Below, in pieces: positions 46,917-54,275 of a stretch of DNA of 55,178 nucleotides. The notes under the pieces are model-generated. The model saw only the letters and a program-made list of their open reading frames with translations, was not told where the DNA came from and searched no databases. The stretch is from the NCBI GenBank assembly GCA_024278835.1, contig JAJRSK010000001.1, forward strand, positions 1 to 55,178. The letters are read 5' to 3'. The translations under genes were made by a program, and so were the position numbers. The stretch comes from Campylobacterales bacterium (GTDB lineage: Bacteria; Campylobacterota; Campylobacteria; Campylobacterales; QNZT01). Each line of letters opens with the position of its first letter. Within the stretch, counting starts at the first letter, position 1.

Positions 46917-48239
46917 ATGAATATTTCAGTGATAGGAACAGGATACGTAGGCTTAGTAACAGGCACATGTTTTGCAGAGATGGGGAACAGTGTGATATGT
47001 GTGGATATCGATGAGAAGAAGGTGGAAGACCTTAAACAAGGAATCATCCCTATCTATGAGCCCGGTCTTGAAAAGATGGTACTTCAAAATCATGAAAATA
47101 GTACGCTTAACTTTACTACGGATTTAAAGTCTGCACTTGATGGTACGGATATCTGTTTTATCGCGGTAGGTACACCGATGGGTGAAGATGGATCTGCAGA
47201 CTTGCAGTATGTGTTAGCTGTAGCAGAAGGTATCGGTGAAAATATGTCTCATCACATGTATATCATCGATAAGTCTACAGTACCCGTAGGCACAGCAGAT
47301 AAAGTACGCGCCAAAGTACAAGAAACACTTGATAAAAGAGGGAGTGATTTGACTTTTGATGTTATCTCTAACCCTGAGTTCTTAAAAGAAGGTGCGGCGG
47401 TGAGTGACTTTATGAAGCCAGATCGTGTTGTCATCGGTGCGGACAACGATGGGGCATTTGATATGATGCGTGAACTTTATGCACCATTTACACACTCGCA
47501 TGAGCGCTTTGTAGGGATGGATATCAAGTCAGCAGAGATGACAAAGTACGCGGCAAATGCTATGCTAGCCACAAAGATATCATTTATGAATGAGATAGCC
47601 AATATCTGTGAAAGAGTAGGCGCTGATGTCAACCAAGTGCGACATGGTATAGGAAGTGATAGTCGTATCGGATATAGCTTTATCTATCCCGGTTGTGGAT
47701 ATGGCGGGTCTTGTTTCCCAAAAGACGTGCAAGCACTTGCCAAGACCAGTAAAGACTATGGTTACGAGCTAAAACTTCTCGACGCAGTAGAAGCGGTAAA
47801 CTACGCACAAAAAAGAGTCGTTAGTGATAAAGTTATCAAAAAATTTGGTGAAGATTTGAGTGGCAAAACTTTTGCGGTGTGGGGTCTAGCGTTCAAGCCA
47901 GATACCGATGATATGAGAGAAGCCAGTGCGACGACTATCATCACAGAACTCACAAAAAGAGGTGCAAAGATAAAAGCCTATGATCCAAAAGCAGAACACG
48001 AAGCTAGAACACACTACCTTAAAGGCAACGAAAGTGTAGAGTATGTTTCTTCAAAATATGATGCTTTAGTGGACGCAGATGCGATGCTACTTGTGACAGA
48101 ATGGAAAGAGTTTAGAGCACCTGACTTTGACGAGATGGCAAAAAGACTCAACAACAAAGTCATCTTTGATGGAAGAAATCAGTACAACAGAAAAAGACTT
48201 GAAGAGAGTGGTTGGGAATACTTTGAGATAGGGGTGTAG
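46917..48239 (+). CDS. ugd: UDP-glucose 6-dehydrogenase
   Basis: The 440-residue enzyme oxidises UDP-glucose to UDP-glucuronate in two NAD-dependent steps. It has the NAD-binding 'GTGYVGLVTGTCFAEMG', 'GTPMGEDGSADLQYV', 'EFLKEGAAVSDFMKPDR', the catalytic Cys in 'YPGCGYGGSCFPKDVQAL' and 'FKPDTDDMREAS' in the UDP-binding domain. It is the last intact chromosomal gene before the accessory scrapyard. Confidence 0.96.
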   Translation: MNISVIGTGYVGLVTGTCFAEMGNSVICVDIDEKKVEDLKQGIIPIYEPGLEKMVLQNHENSTLNFTTDLKSALDGTDICFIAVGTPMGEDGSADLQYVLAVAEGIGENMSHHMYIIDKSTVPVGTADKVRAKVQETLDKRGSDLTFDVISNPEFLKEGAAVSDFMKPDRVVIGADNDGAFDMMRELYAPFTHSHERFVGMDIKSAEMTKYAANAMLATKISFMNEIANICERVGADVNQVRHGIGSDSRIGYSFIYPGCGYGGSCFPKDVQALAKTSKDYGYELKLLDAVEAVNYAQKRVVSDKVIKKFGEDLSGKTFAVWGLAFKPDTDDMREASATTIITELTKRGAKIKAYDPKAEHEARTHYLKGNESVEYVSSKYDALVDADAMLLVTEWKEFRAPDFDEMAKRLNNKVIFDGRNQYNRKRLEESGWEYFEIGV

Positions 48240-48308
48240 CCTCTATCAGCATCCGTAATGTTTAACTATATCATACAAATAGTATACACAAAGGTTTATG
48301 ATGCATAG

Positions 48309-48499
48309 TTTAAAGAGTTAGAAAAGCAACAAGTTGGTTTGAGACTGCCAAAGTACTTAGTGGGGATTTAGAGTGATTTATTATTATCTAGATACAAAAG
48401 AAGATATCTATTTGATGTGTATGTACTCAAAAAACTGAACTTGACAATATCAGTGATGAAAAGATACTAGAGATACTTAGAGTAAATGGACTTACCTAA
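48309..48499 (+). pseudogene. decayed toxin-antitoxin pair (ribbon-helix-helix-like plus RelE-like)
   Basis: 48309-48371 encodes 'FKELEKQQVGLRLPKYLVGI', a ribbon-helix-helix-like antitoxin beginning without a start codon. From 48373 the frame reads 'VIYYYLDTKEDIYLMCMYSK', then needs one A fewer in an A6 run (about 48430-48435) to continue 'TELDNISDEKILEIL' to the stop at 48499. This is the C-terminal half of a RelE/HigB-like toxin. A sister remnant lies at 52523-52648 ('IYLMSIYSKTDLENISDEK'). The end overlaps the stop of the convergent Uma2 gene. Confidence 0.6.
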
Positions 48500-49040
48500 A
48501 GCGCCTAAAGACTTTTTCAAAGTCAAGTTCTATATCACACACAAGGTTATCAAAGTGACAAACTTCTTTGAAAAAATCCCCTTGTTTGTCGTAGTTTGAT
48601 CCTTTTAGTTTAAATACTTTTGCTTTTAAGTCATCGGGGTAGACGATGATATAGTAGGGTGCTTTTTCGCTCTCATAGAGGTCAAACTTGTACTTTTCAT
48701 CTCGTCTTGCTGAAGATTTTGAGATGATTTCTACGATGATTTGCGGTGCTTTTGTGAGATAAGCTTCACCGGTTTCGCCACATGTGAGGACGACATCGGG
48801 ACGGAGAATGGTATCTTCATTGATTTTATAGTCTACTTCTCCAAGTACTTCACACTCTAGGCACTCCTCAAGTTGATTTCCCAGATACCGGATAATCTCA
48901 GATGCCAAGCCTTGATGCTTGCGCATAGGAGCAGGTGCCATCGCAAAAGGGATACCATCTATTAACTCCCAGTCACCTTTCCAGTGGATATAGTCTTCAT
49001 ATGTGTAGTGTGGAAAATACTCTTTTTTGATAGCGCCCAT
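48492..49040 (-). CDS. Uma2 family (DUF820) endonuclease-like protein
   Basis: The 182-residue protein has the Uma2/DUF820 layout: 'YTYEDYIHWKGDWELIDGIPFAMAPAP' (in parts), 'HQGLASEIIRYLGNQLEE', 'TILRPDVVLTCGE' with the PD-(D/E)xK aspartate, and 'APQIIVEIISKSSARRDEKYKFDLYE' with the ExI motif. The fold is a restriction-endonuclease-like nuclease, but the biological role is unknown. The family is frequently mobile and multicopy. It starts 23 bases before the IS21 remnant. Confidence 0.85.
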   Translation of the reverse strand: MGAIKKEYFPHYTYEDYIHWKGDWELIDGIPFAMAPAPMRKHQGLASEIIRYLGNQLEECLECEVLGEVDYKINEDTILRPDVVLTCGETGEAYLTKAPQIIVEIISKSSARRDEKYKFDLYESEKAPYYIIVYPDDLKAKVFKLKGSNYDKQGDFFKEVCHFDNLVCDIELDFEKVFRRFR

Positions 49041-49062
49041 CGTTTAGCCCTTTTTCTGTGTA

Positions 49063-49515
49063 TCATGTTGTATGTTGGAAGTATAACATAATTTGTGGGA
49101 TAGCTGATGGAGGTATAAAAGATTTTATCATGATATACTGTTCCCCTAATTTTAATCGTTTCATCTTTTTATTGCGGTAAAGGGGCATCAATTTATTGAT
49201 AGCGCTATTTAATTGTGCAATAGAGTAAAAAGTAGTATGGCGAAGCCTTGCTAGTATCCATCGTTGCATTAGTTTGACACCATTTTCTACCAAACTCTTG
49301 TCTTGAGGTTTATATCCCCGTGCTGGCATAATAGCTGTGCCATAATGTTCTGCTAATTTGACATAATCTGGGTTTAAATCAGGTTCATAACGATCTGCTC
49401 TAGTCACCGCACTTTTTAAGTTATCAGGTACTAGTAGTTCTGGTACACCACCAAAGGCTTTAAACATCTCATTATGCGCATAGATGAAGTCTTCTTTTTT
49501 CTGAGAAGCAACAGC
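49063..49515 (-). pseudogene. IS21-type transposase (IstA) C-terminal fragment
   Basis: The remnant reads 'SQKKEDFIYAHNEMFKAFGGVPE', 'LLVPDNLKSAVTRADRYEPDL', 'YGTAIMPARGYKPQDKSLVENG' and 'RWILARLRHTTFYSIAQLN' (in parts), which is the C-terminal half of the IS21 transposase including the last catalytic Glu. Its 5' part is missing: the sequence is cut at 49515, where the ISL3-type terminal repeat begins. The expected IstB partner is absent. A TATCATGATA copy lies near its 3' end (49126). Confidence 0.82.
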
Positions 49516-49542
49516 GGCTCTTCGTAAAGTAGTGGACTTTTC
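49516..49542 (+). repeat. left terminal inverted repeat of the ISL3-type element
   Basis: It starts GGCTCTTCGTA and ends GACTTTTC. It matches the right end at 21 of 27 positions when that end is read on the minus strand. Confidence 0.8.
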
Positions 49543-49547
49543 TGTTT

Positions 49548-49583
49548 AAGTCTATTAATTACTATTCGTATTTTAATAGACTT
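49548..49583. promoter_or_regulatory. palindromic operator before the Fic gene
   Basis: AAGTCTATTAA (49548-49558) and TTAATAGACTT (49573-49583) are perfect 11-bp inverted repeats, 14 bases apart. They lie just inside the left terminal repeat and upstream of the -10 box TATAAT at 49600-49605, a typical place for a dimeric repressor. No repressor gene is recognisable in the element, so the Fic protein, the small protein or a host factor would have to bind. Confidence 0.6.
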
Positions 49584-49631
49584 TTAAGCTACTTTATCCT
49601 ATAATTATCTTAACAATAAAAAGGTAAATCT

Positions 49632-50351
49632 ATGAAACTAAACAGTCAAGAAATTAATCAGATTGATACAAGTAAACTTTCAATCTTTAAATCTAATGAA
49701 GAGTTGGCTTTTTATCTCGCAAAAAAAGATAAAATTGATTTTGTTTATAATACCTCTGCACTAGAGGGTAATGCCATGACATACCCTGAAGTACAAACTC
49801 TTTTAGAGGGTGTAACAGTAGGTGGACATAAACTAAGTGATGAACAACAAGTACTTAATCAGAATAAAAGTGTTGATTACCTATTTGAACTTATAGAAAA
49901 TAAATCATTTAATCTTGATATAAATATATTTACTGCATTACACGCTTATGTAGCCAAGGAAGAAGCCTTAAAATGGGGAGTATTTAGAGAGGGTTCAGTA
50001 AACATAGGAGGTACTGATTATGAAGTACCTCATGCAGATACACTTAAAGATATTTTTATTGCAGGGATAGAAGAGATTAAAAAGATACATCATCCAATAG
50101 TAAGAGCTATCACTATGTTTCTTTTTGGTGCAAAATGTCAATTCTTTTATGATGGCAATAAAAGAACATCAAGACTTATGATGAATGGTATTCTTATTGA
50201 GGGAGGTTATCCTATTTTAAATATCAAAGCTAAGGACAGATTGGAATTTAACAATATGATGGTTAAATTTTATGATAGGGATGATATTACACCAAGCATT
50301 GAGTATTTGATAGAATATTATGTTATGCAGAATATGAAGTTTGGGATGTAA
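49632..50351 (+). CDS. Fic-domain protein with Gln at the catalytic His position
   Basis: Fic enzymes transfer AMP or related groups to proteins. The 239-residue product has an N-terminal inhibitory-type motif 'TSALEGN' (residues 41-47, the S/TxxxEG/N pattern) and a Fic core at 170-178 reading QFFYDGNKR, where canonical active sites read HPFxxGNxR. The catalytic His is thus Gln170, while the phosphate-binding GNKR loop is intact. It may be a nucleotide-binding protein without AMPylation activity, or belong to a Fic subfamily with altered chemistry. It lies directly inside the left end of the ISL3-type element and has its own promoter. Confidence 0.85.
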   Translation: MKLNSQEINQIDTSKLSIFKSNEELAFYLAKKDKIDFVYNTSALEGNAMTYPEVQTLLEGVTVGGHKLSDEQQVLNQNKSVDYLFELIENKSFNLDINIFTALHAYVAKEEALKWGVFREGSVNIGGTDYEVPHADTLKDIFIAGIEEIKKIHHPIVRAITMFLFGAKCQFFYDGNKRTSRLMMNGILIEGGYPILNIKAKDRLEFNNMMVKFYDRDDITPSIEYLIEYYVMQNMKFGM

Positions 50352-50352
50352 A

Positions 50353-50580
50353 ATGAATATTTGTCAAATAGATAAAAATTGCATACATGAGATAAATACA
50401 GTTTCTAAAAGGGTTTCAATTTTCCCATGTAATCCTAATTCTGATGATTTTAAACAGATGAAAGAAATAGTGCGGATTGTACTAATAGGCATAGCCCTTA
50501 TTGTGTTGATGAAAATAATGTTTAAAACAACTGTGCCAATAATGCAAAACGAAGTCAAGACTATCTTAAAGAATAAATAA
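50353..50580 (+). CDS. small membrane protein carried by the ISL3-type element
   Basis: The preferred start is ATG 50353, 1 base after the Fic stop; a TTG at 50341 is also in frame. The 75-residue protein has a Cys-containing polar N-terminus (MNICQIDKNCIHE), then one clear membrane helix ('IVRIVLIGIALIVLMKIMF') and a basic tail. Its stop codon touches the transposase ATG. No family is recognised. The spacing suggests Fic, this protein and the transposase are one operon. Confidence 0.65.
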   Translation: MNICQIDKNCIHEINTVSKRVSIFPCNPNSDDFKQMKEIVRIVLIGIALIVLMKIMFKTTVPIMQNEVKTILKNK

Positions 50581-51924
50581 ATGCCCCTAAACCTACCCTA
50601 CAAACTCCTTAAACAAGAAGAAACAGATTACGATATCTTTTTCCATCTTGAAAGCCTAAAAAAACCAACTCATTGCCTACTATGCAATAGTGAAAATATC
50701 CGAAAAAAAGATAAATTAAAAAACTTCTATTTCGATATCCCCAGTAGAGGTAAAAGAGTAGGACTTACTATCCATGCACAGAGGTACTTCTGTAAATCGT
50801 GTAAAAAGTCCTTTAGAGAAGTACTTCCACAAATCCACACCAAGCACAATATGACAGAAAGACTTGTTAAGTACATCGAGGAGAAATCCCTACAACGTCC
50901 ATTCACACATCTTGCAGAAGAAATTGGATACACAGAGGGAACTATCCGAAAGATATTCAAGTCTCATATTGAGAGTTTGGCTGCACAAAATAAGTTTGAG
51001 ACTCCAACGGTCATGGGGATAGACGAAATCCATCTAGCCAAACGTGCAAGAGCCGTGATAACAAACATTAGTGAAAAAACAATTATAGAAATGTTTAAAG
51101 ACAGGAATAAAACAACCATTGTAAAGTACTTACAAGGCTTAGAGAATAGCCATATTGTGCTAAACGTAGCAATAGATATGTGGAAGCCTTACAAAGATGC
51201 AGTAAACACAATTATGCCTCATTCTGTTGTAGTAATTGATAAGTTTCATGTGGTGAAGTTAGCAAACTCTGCTTTGGAGAAATATCGTAAAGAGTTAAGA
51301 GCTTCACTTAGCAATAAACAAAGAGTTGATTTAAAGAATGATAGATTTTTATTACTCAAGAGAAAGAGTACTTTATCAGATAAAGAGAATTTTATCGTTT
51401 CGTATTGGGAAAATAACTATCCAATTCTAGCTAAGATGTATCTACTCAAAGAAAAGCTCTTTGAGATTTACGAAGCAGACTCAAAAGAAGATGCTTATAC
51501 CAGGTACTCTGAATTTGAAAATCAACTCACGCAAGAAGTAAAACATTATTGGCATGATGTGATTAGAGCAGTAGGGAATTGGCATACAGAAATCTTTGCT
51601 TACTTTGATTATCCTGTAACAAACGCATACACGGAAGCTATGAACAGCGTAATTAGACACGTTGATAGAATGGGTAGGTCTTATTCGTTTGAGACAATAC
51701 GAGCCAAAATGCTTTACACTAAAAGCATTCATAAAACGCAACGTCCTAAAATCAATAAAAGATATGATTTAGGTACTCCAGCTTTTTGTAGAAAAGAAGT
51801 ACCTACTATTGGAAGATCTTTACCTCCTCAAATTGTAGAGGAAAATAAAGTAATTAACTATGGTGTGGATATGGAAAAGTTAGTAAAAGAGATACAAAAA
51901 GGTGCTTTAAGGTTTGATGACTGA
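50581..51924 (+). CDS. ISL3-family transposase
   Basis: The 447-residue DDE transposase has an N-terminal zinc finger ('HCLLCNSENI', 'YFCKSCKKSF') and a helix-turn-helix ('LAEEIGYTEGTIRKIFKSH'). The catalytic core has Asp in 'TPTVMGIDEIHLAKR', Asp in 'SVVVIDKFHVVKLAN' and Glu in 'TNAYTEAMNSVIRHVDRMGR'. The length is normal and no frame break is seen, so it is probably active. The right terminal repeat ends 34 bases after its stop. Confidence 0.94.
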   Translation: MPLNLPYKLLKQEETDYDIFFHLESLKKPTHCLLCNSENIRKKDKLKNFYFDIPSRGKRVGLTIHAQRYFCKSCKKSFREVLPQIHTKHNMTERLVKYIEEKSLQRPFTHLAEEIGYTEGTIRKIFKSHIESLAAQNKFETPTVMGIDEIHLAKRARAVITNISEKTIIEMFKDRNKTTIVKYLQGLENSHIVLNVAIDMWKPYKDAVNTIMPHSVVVIDKFHVVKLANSALEKYRKELRASLSNKQRVDLKNDRFLLLKRKSTLSDKENFIVSYWENNYPILAKMYLLKEKLFEIYEADSKEDAYTRYSEFENQLTQEVKHYWHDVIRAVGNWHTEIFAYFDYPVTNAYTEAMNSVIRHVDRMGRSYSFETIRAKMLYTKSIHKTQRPKINKRYDLGTPAFCRKEVPTIGRSLPPQIVEENKVINYGVDMEKLVKEIQKGALRFDD

Positions 51925-51931
51925 TTTATAC

Positions 51932-51958
51932 GAAAAGTCTATGATAATACGAAGAGCC
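51932..51958 (-). repeat. right terminal inverted repeat of the ISL3-type element
   Basis: Read on the minus strand it starts GGCTCTTCGTA and has GACTTTTC at its inner end, like the left repeat. It overlaps the last codons of the truncated Rpn-type gene. Confidence 0.8.
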
Positions 51959-52451
51959 AAATTTTGTTTATATCTGGTCTAAGTCTTAACAGATAGAAAA
52001 GCTTTCTCAGATAATCTTCTCTTTTTTGGTTATCTAAATTTAAAAGTTTCTCTCTAAGTCTCTTAAAAAACTTATCTATATTTTTTATGTTACATAAAAC
52101 TGCTATGATATTATCAGCTATATCATCACTCTCTATGAGGATAGAACAGTCAAACTCTCTTATGTCTCTAACTTCATAATTATATCGTAAATTTTGCTCT
52201 TTTATAAAAGATGGAATTTTTATATCTCTATCTCCGACATATAACACCATCTGTTTTGGAAATTCATCATAACTTTCATATATAAGTGATGCGTATTTTA
52301 ACATTCTCTTTGGCATAAGAGAATCATTTATAGATTGTATCTCCAAGTGAAAAAGTGTATCATCTTCTAAACGAGTAAGCAAATCAACTCTTCTCTCTTC
52401 TACTTTTGGAAAACTGGTTTCCAAAACCTCTTTTAACCGTGACACAAACAC
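51939..52451 (-). pseudogene. Rpn-family PD-(D/E)xK nuclease fragment
   Basis: The open frame of 170 residues has 'KVEERRVDLLTRLEDDTLFHLEIQSINDSLMPKRMLKYA' (in parts), whose D...ExQ spacing is the nuclease motif of the recombination-promoting Rpn/PDDEXK family. The N-terminus (GTG start, 'MFVSRLKEVLETSFP') begins in mid-domain compared with family members. The C-terminus runs into the right end of the ISL3-type element, where 'RPDINKIWLFVLS' includes element-derived codons. It is therefore probably truncated at both ends. Confidence 0.65.
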
Positions 52452-52474
52452 AATGATATTGGAATAGGCGTAGC

Positions 52475-52520
52475 TCGGACTTTCAGTCCGAAAAGGAACC
52501 TATGCACTTTCAGTGCATAG
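52475..52520. repeat. twin hairpins sharing the apex ACTTTCAGT
   Basis: TCGGACT-TTC-AGTCCGA (52475-52491) and CTATGCACT-TTC-AGTGCATAG (52500-52520) are adjacent perfect hairpins with the same loop and apical bases. The arrangement resembles REP-type paired repeats. They separate the truncated Rpn gene from a toxin remnant. Confidence 0.6.
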
Positions 52521-52522
52521 TG

Positions 52523-52648
52523 GTTGAGTATCATCTCGATAAAAATGATAATATTTACTTGATGAGTATCTATTCAAAAACAGATCTTGAAAATATAAGT
52601 GATGAAAAAATAGTAGAGATACTTAAATCAAATGGATTTAAAACATAA
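52523..52648 (+). pseudogene. RelE-like toxin C-terminal fragment
   Basis: The frame reads 'EYHLDKNDNIYLMSIYSKTD' then 'LENISDEKIVEILKSNG' to a TAA at 52646-52648, with no start codon or N-terminal half. It is a paralogue of the remnant at 48373-48499. The next 150 bases hold only a short open stretch ending 'YLDYVVKALGKLR', which parallels the remnant near 54150-54226. Confidence 0.6.
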
Positions 52649-52811
52649 GTAGCTTATGCAAGAGATGTCTATAGTGTTAACAGACAAATTTAGATGATTG
52701 ATGCCTTTATGGAAGATAATCACTATTTAGATTATGTAGTAAAAGCCTTGGGGAAATTGAGATAAATTACAGTACCGACACAGAGGAAAAATCTCCTCTA
52801 TATCTTCAAAA

Positions 52812-52868
52812 TTATTCCGCTTCAGCTTTAATCACAGCAACGATTTTATTGCCAATACCTTTTACATT
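52812..52868 (-). pseudogene. duplicate 3' end of the ComEA-like gene
   Basis: On the minus strand it reads NVKGIGNKIVAVIKAEAE and stop, nearly identical to the end of the intact gene at 54276. The similarity continues beyond the stop, so 52741-52868 is a diverged direct copy of about 54209-54336. It is cut off at 52868, where epimerase sequence begins. Confidence 0.75.
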
Positions 52869-52871
52869 ACC

Positions 52872-53000
52872 AAAGATGGAATATGCGTGAGGGATTATAT
52901 CCATGTAAATGATTTGTCACGAGTACATTTACAAGGTGTTGAGTATCTTATGAGTGGAGATGTTGACTCAAAGGTTTATAACCTTGGAAATGGCGAGGGT
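52872..53000 (+). pseudogene. GalE-type UDP-glucose 4-epimerase internal/C-terminal fragment
   Basis: The codons read 'KDGICVRDYIHVNDLSRVHL', 'QGVEYLMSGDVDSKVYNLGNGEG', here in parts, matching the conserved 'CVRDYIHV.DL' and 'NLGNG.G' segments of GalE. There is no start, and the frame runs into unrelated codons at 53001. It is a leftover from a former sugar gene. Confidence 0.78.
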
Positions 53001-53022
53001 TTAGAGCGGCATACTTGTTTTG

Positions 53023-53052
53023 AAACTTATGTTATAATCACAGCATAAGTTT
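53023..53052. promoter_or_regulatory. palindrome around the -10 box of the AbiE-like pair
   Basis: AAACTTATG (53023-53031) and CATAAGTTT (53044-53052) are perfect inverted repeats, with TATAAT (53033-53038) in the 12-base centre. The first start codon follows at 53066. A repressor bound here would block the promoter, as expected for autoregulated toxin-antitoxin operons. Confidence 0.7.
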
Positions 53053-53065
53053 TTAGGGGAAATCT

Positions 53066-53374
53066 ATGATAAATTTTGAACGAATTAAAAAAGATTGTTT
53101 TTGGGATTATACTTTTAGTGATGAAGAGATTGCTGCATTGGCAGTCAGTGAAAATGACAAAGAGAAATCATTTTTATTTCAAAAGATTTTACTAAATAGC
53201 ACAAGTCTTTTTAATGATTTGAAGATTTTTAAAAGAGATGTTTTGCTTGATTTACTTTCAAACTACAAAGTACCTACTTTTAATCATGACTACATCTTTA
53301 GAAGAAAAAATATTGCGGAAGTCTATTTTTTTGATAAGCCACTGTTGGTAGAAGAGTTGAAATGGGTGGCATAA
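53066..53374 (+). CDS. probable antitoxin of an AbiE-like pair
   Basis: The 102-residue protein ('MINFERIKKDCFWDYTFSDEE', 'IFKRDVLLDLLSNYKVPTFN') is not from a family I recognise. It overlaps the nucleotidyltransferase gene by 13 bases and is preceded by an operator-like palindrome, which argues for the antitoxin role. It lacks the usual AbiEi winged-helix size (about 200 residues). GGGGAAATCT supplies a weak ribosome site. Confidence 0.7.
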   Translation: MINFERIKKDCFWDYTFSDEEIAALAVSENDKEKSFLFQKILLNSTSLFNDLKIFKRDVLLDLLSNYKVPTFNHDYIFRRKNIAEVYFFDKPLLVEELKWVA

Positions 53375-54021
53375 ACTATCAAAAACTTTATGATTTGCAA
53401 GACAAGGTGCTTGATATCGTTTTTTCTGTTGAAGATATATTTTATCTTACAGGCGGTACTTGTATCAGTAGATTTTATCATGAAAAGAGATACTCAGATG
53501 ATTTAGATTTTTTTGCAGATAACGAACCAAGGTTTAAAGCTGGGATAAAAAATATAAAGAGCATTTTAAAAGAGCAGCTTGAAGTAAGAGAAGATACGGT
53601 AAGTAAAGATTTTGTCAGGTTAATAATTGATGAGTTTTTGCAAGTAGATTTTATCAATGATAGAGTTTATAAACATGGTAAATCAGTTGTTTTAGAAAAT
53701 GGTTATCTTATAGATAATATAGAAAACATACTAAGCAACAAACTAAATACGGTGATAGATAGAGATGAAGAGAAAGATATCTTTGATATTTATCTTATTT
53801 GTAAGTTTTATGATTTTGACTGGATTGATGTTCTAGAAATTGCACATAAAAAGGCTTCGTTTGCACATGAGGATTTGATAATAAGGCTGAAAAGTTTTCC
53901 CGCAGAATTGTTGAAAAATATAAACATAATTGATAAAAACTTTTTAAATAATTTTGAAAAAGAGTTTGAAATGATTATAGAAGAGATAAATAGTAAAAAA
54001 ATACACAAGAGAAATGAATAA
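53362..54021 (+). CDS. AbiEii/AbiGii-type nucleotidyltransferase toxin
   Basis: The 219-residue protein has the nucleotidyltransferase signature 'YLTGGTCISRFYHEKRYSDDLDFF': the GG motif followed by the DxD metal pair (given with its spacing at residues 29-51). The downstream 'VDFINDRVYKHGK' Asp and 'LSNKLNTVIDRDEEKDIFDIYLI' (in parts) match the AbiEii fold. Such toxins modify RNA, often tRNA, and give type IV-like toxin-antitoxin systems or phage abortive infection. It is complete and co-translated with the 53066 gene. Confidence 0.87.
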   Translation: MGGINYQKLYDLQDKVLDIVFSVEDIFYLTGGTCISRFYHEKRYSDDLDFFADNEPRFKAGIKNIKSILKEQLEVREDTVSKDFVRLIIDEFLQVDFINDRVYKHGKSVVLENGYLIDNIENILSNKLNTVIDRDEEKDIFDIYLICKFYDFDWIDVLEIAHKKASFAHEDLIIRLKSFPAELLKNINIIDKNFLNNFEKEFEMIIEEINSKKIHKRNE

Positions 54022-54275
54022 CATGATAGAAAACTATGAAGCTATTTAGTTGGTGGAGTAATAATGAAAATGCTATTTTTGATATAGTTCAGCAGTGGCT
54101 TGATGAGAGAGGGTTGAGATTGCAATTTTATTTCATTTTGAAATGTTATTAGTAGTGTGGCGAAGGAAATTAATATTTGTGATGGTGATGTGGATAAATC
54201 TATGAAAGCCTTGGAAAAATTGAGATAAAATGACGCTACCGACACAGAGGAAAAACCTCCCCTATATCTTAAAAA
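54022..54275. other. decayed sequence between toxin and ComEA-like genes
   Basis: No intact gene is seen. About 54150-54226 holds a short frame ending 'DGDVDKSMKALEKLR', paralogous to the end seen near 52764. From about 54209 the sequence is the second copy of the direct repeat described at 52741. The rest shows no feature. Confidence 0.5.

Larger units (their letters stand above)
49516..51958 (+). mobile_element. ISL3-family element with two passenger genes
   Basis: The element is bounded by imperfect 27-bp terminal inverted repeats (49516-49542 and 51932-51958), both beginning GGCTCTTCGTA and sharing GACTTTTC at the inner end. It contains a Fic-fold gene, a small membrane-protein gene and an ISL3-type transposase, all rightward with tight spacing. 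It interrupts an IS21 remnant on the left and an Rpn-type nuclease gene on the right. No 8-bp target duplication is seen (GCAACAGC versus AAATTTTG), so a deletion or rearrangement probably followed insertion. Confidence 0.8.

Noticed and set aside
49508-51966. 8-bp target-site duplication of the ISL3-type element
   Set aside because: Flanks GCAACAGC and AAATTTTG differ; the element ends are supported by the inverted repeats instead.
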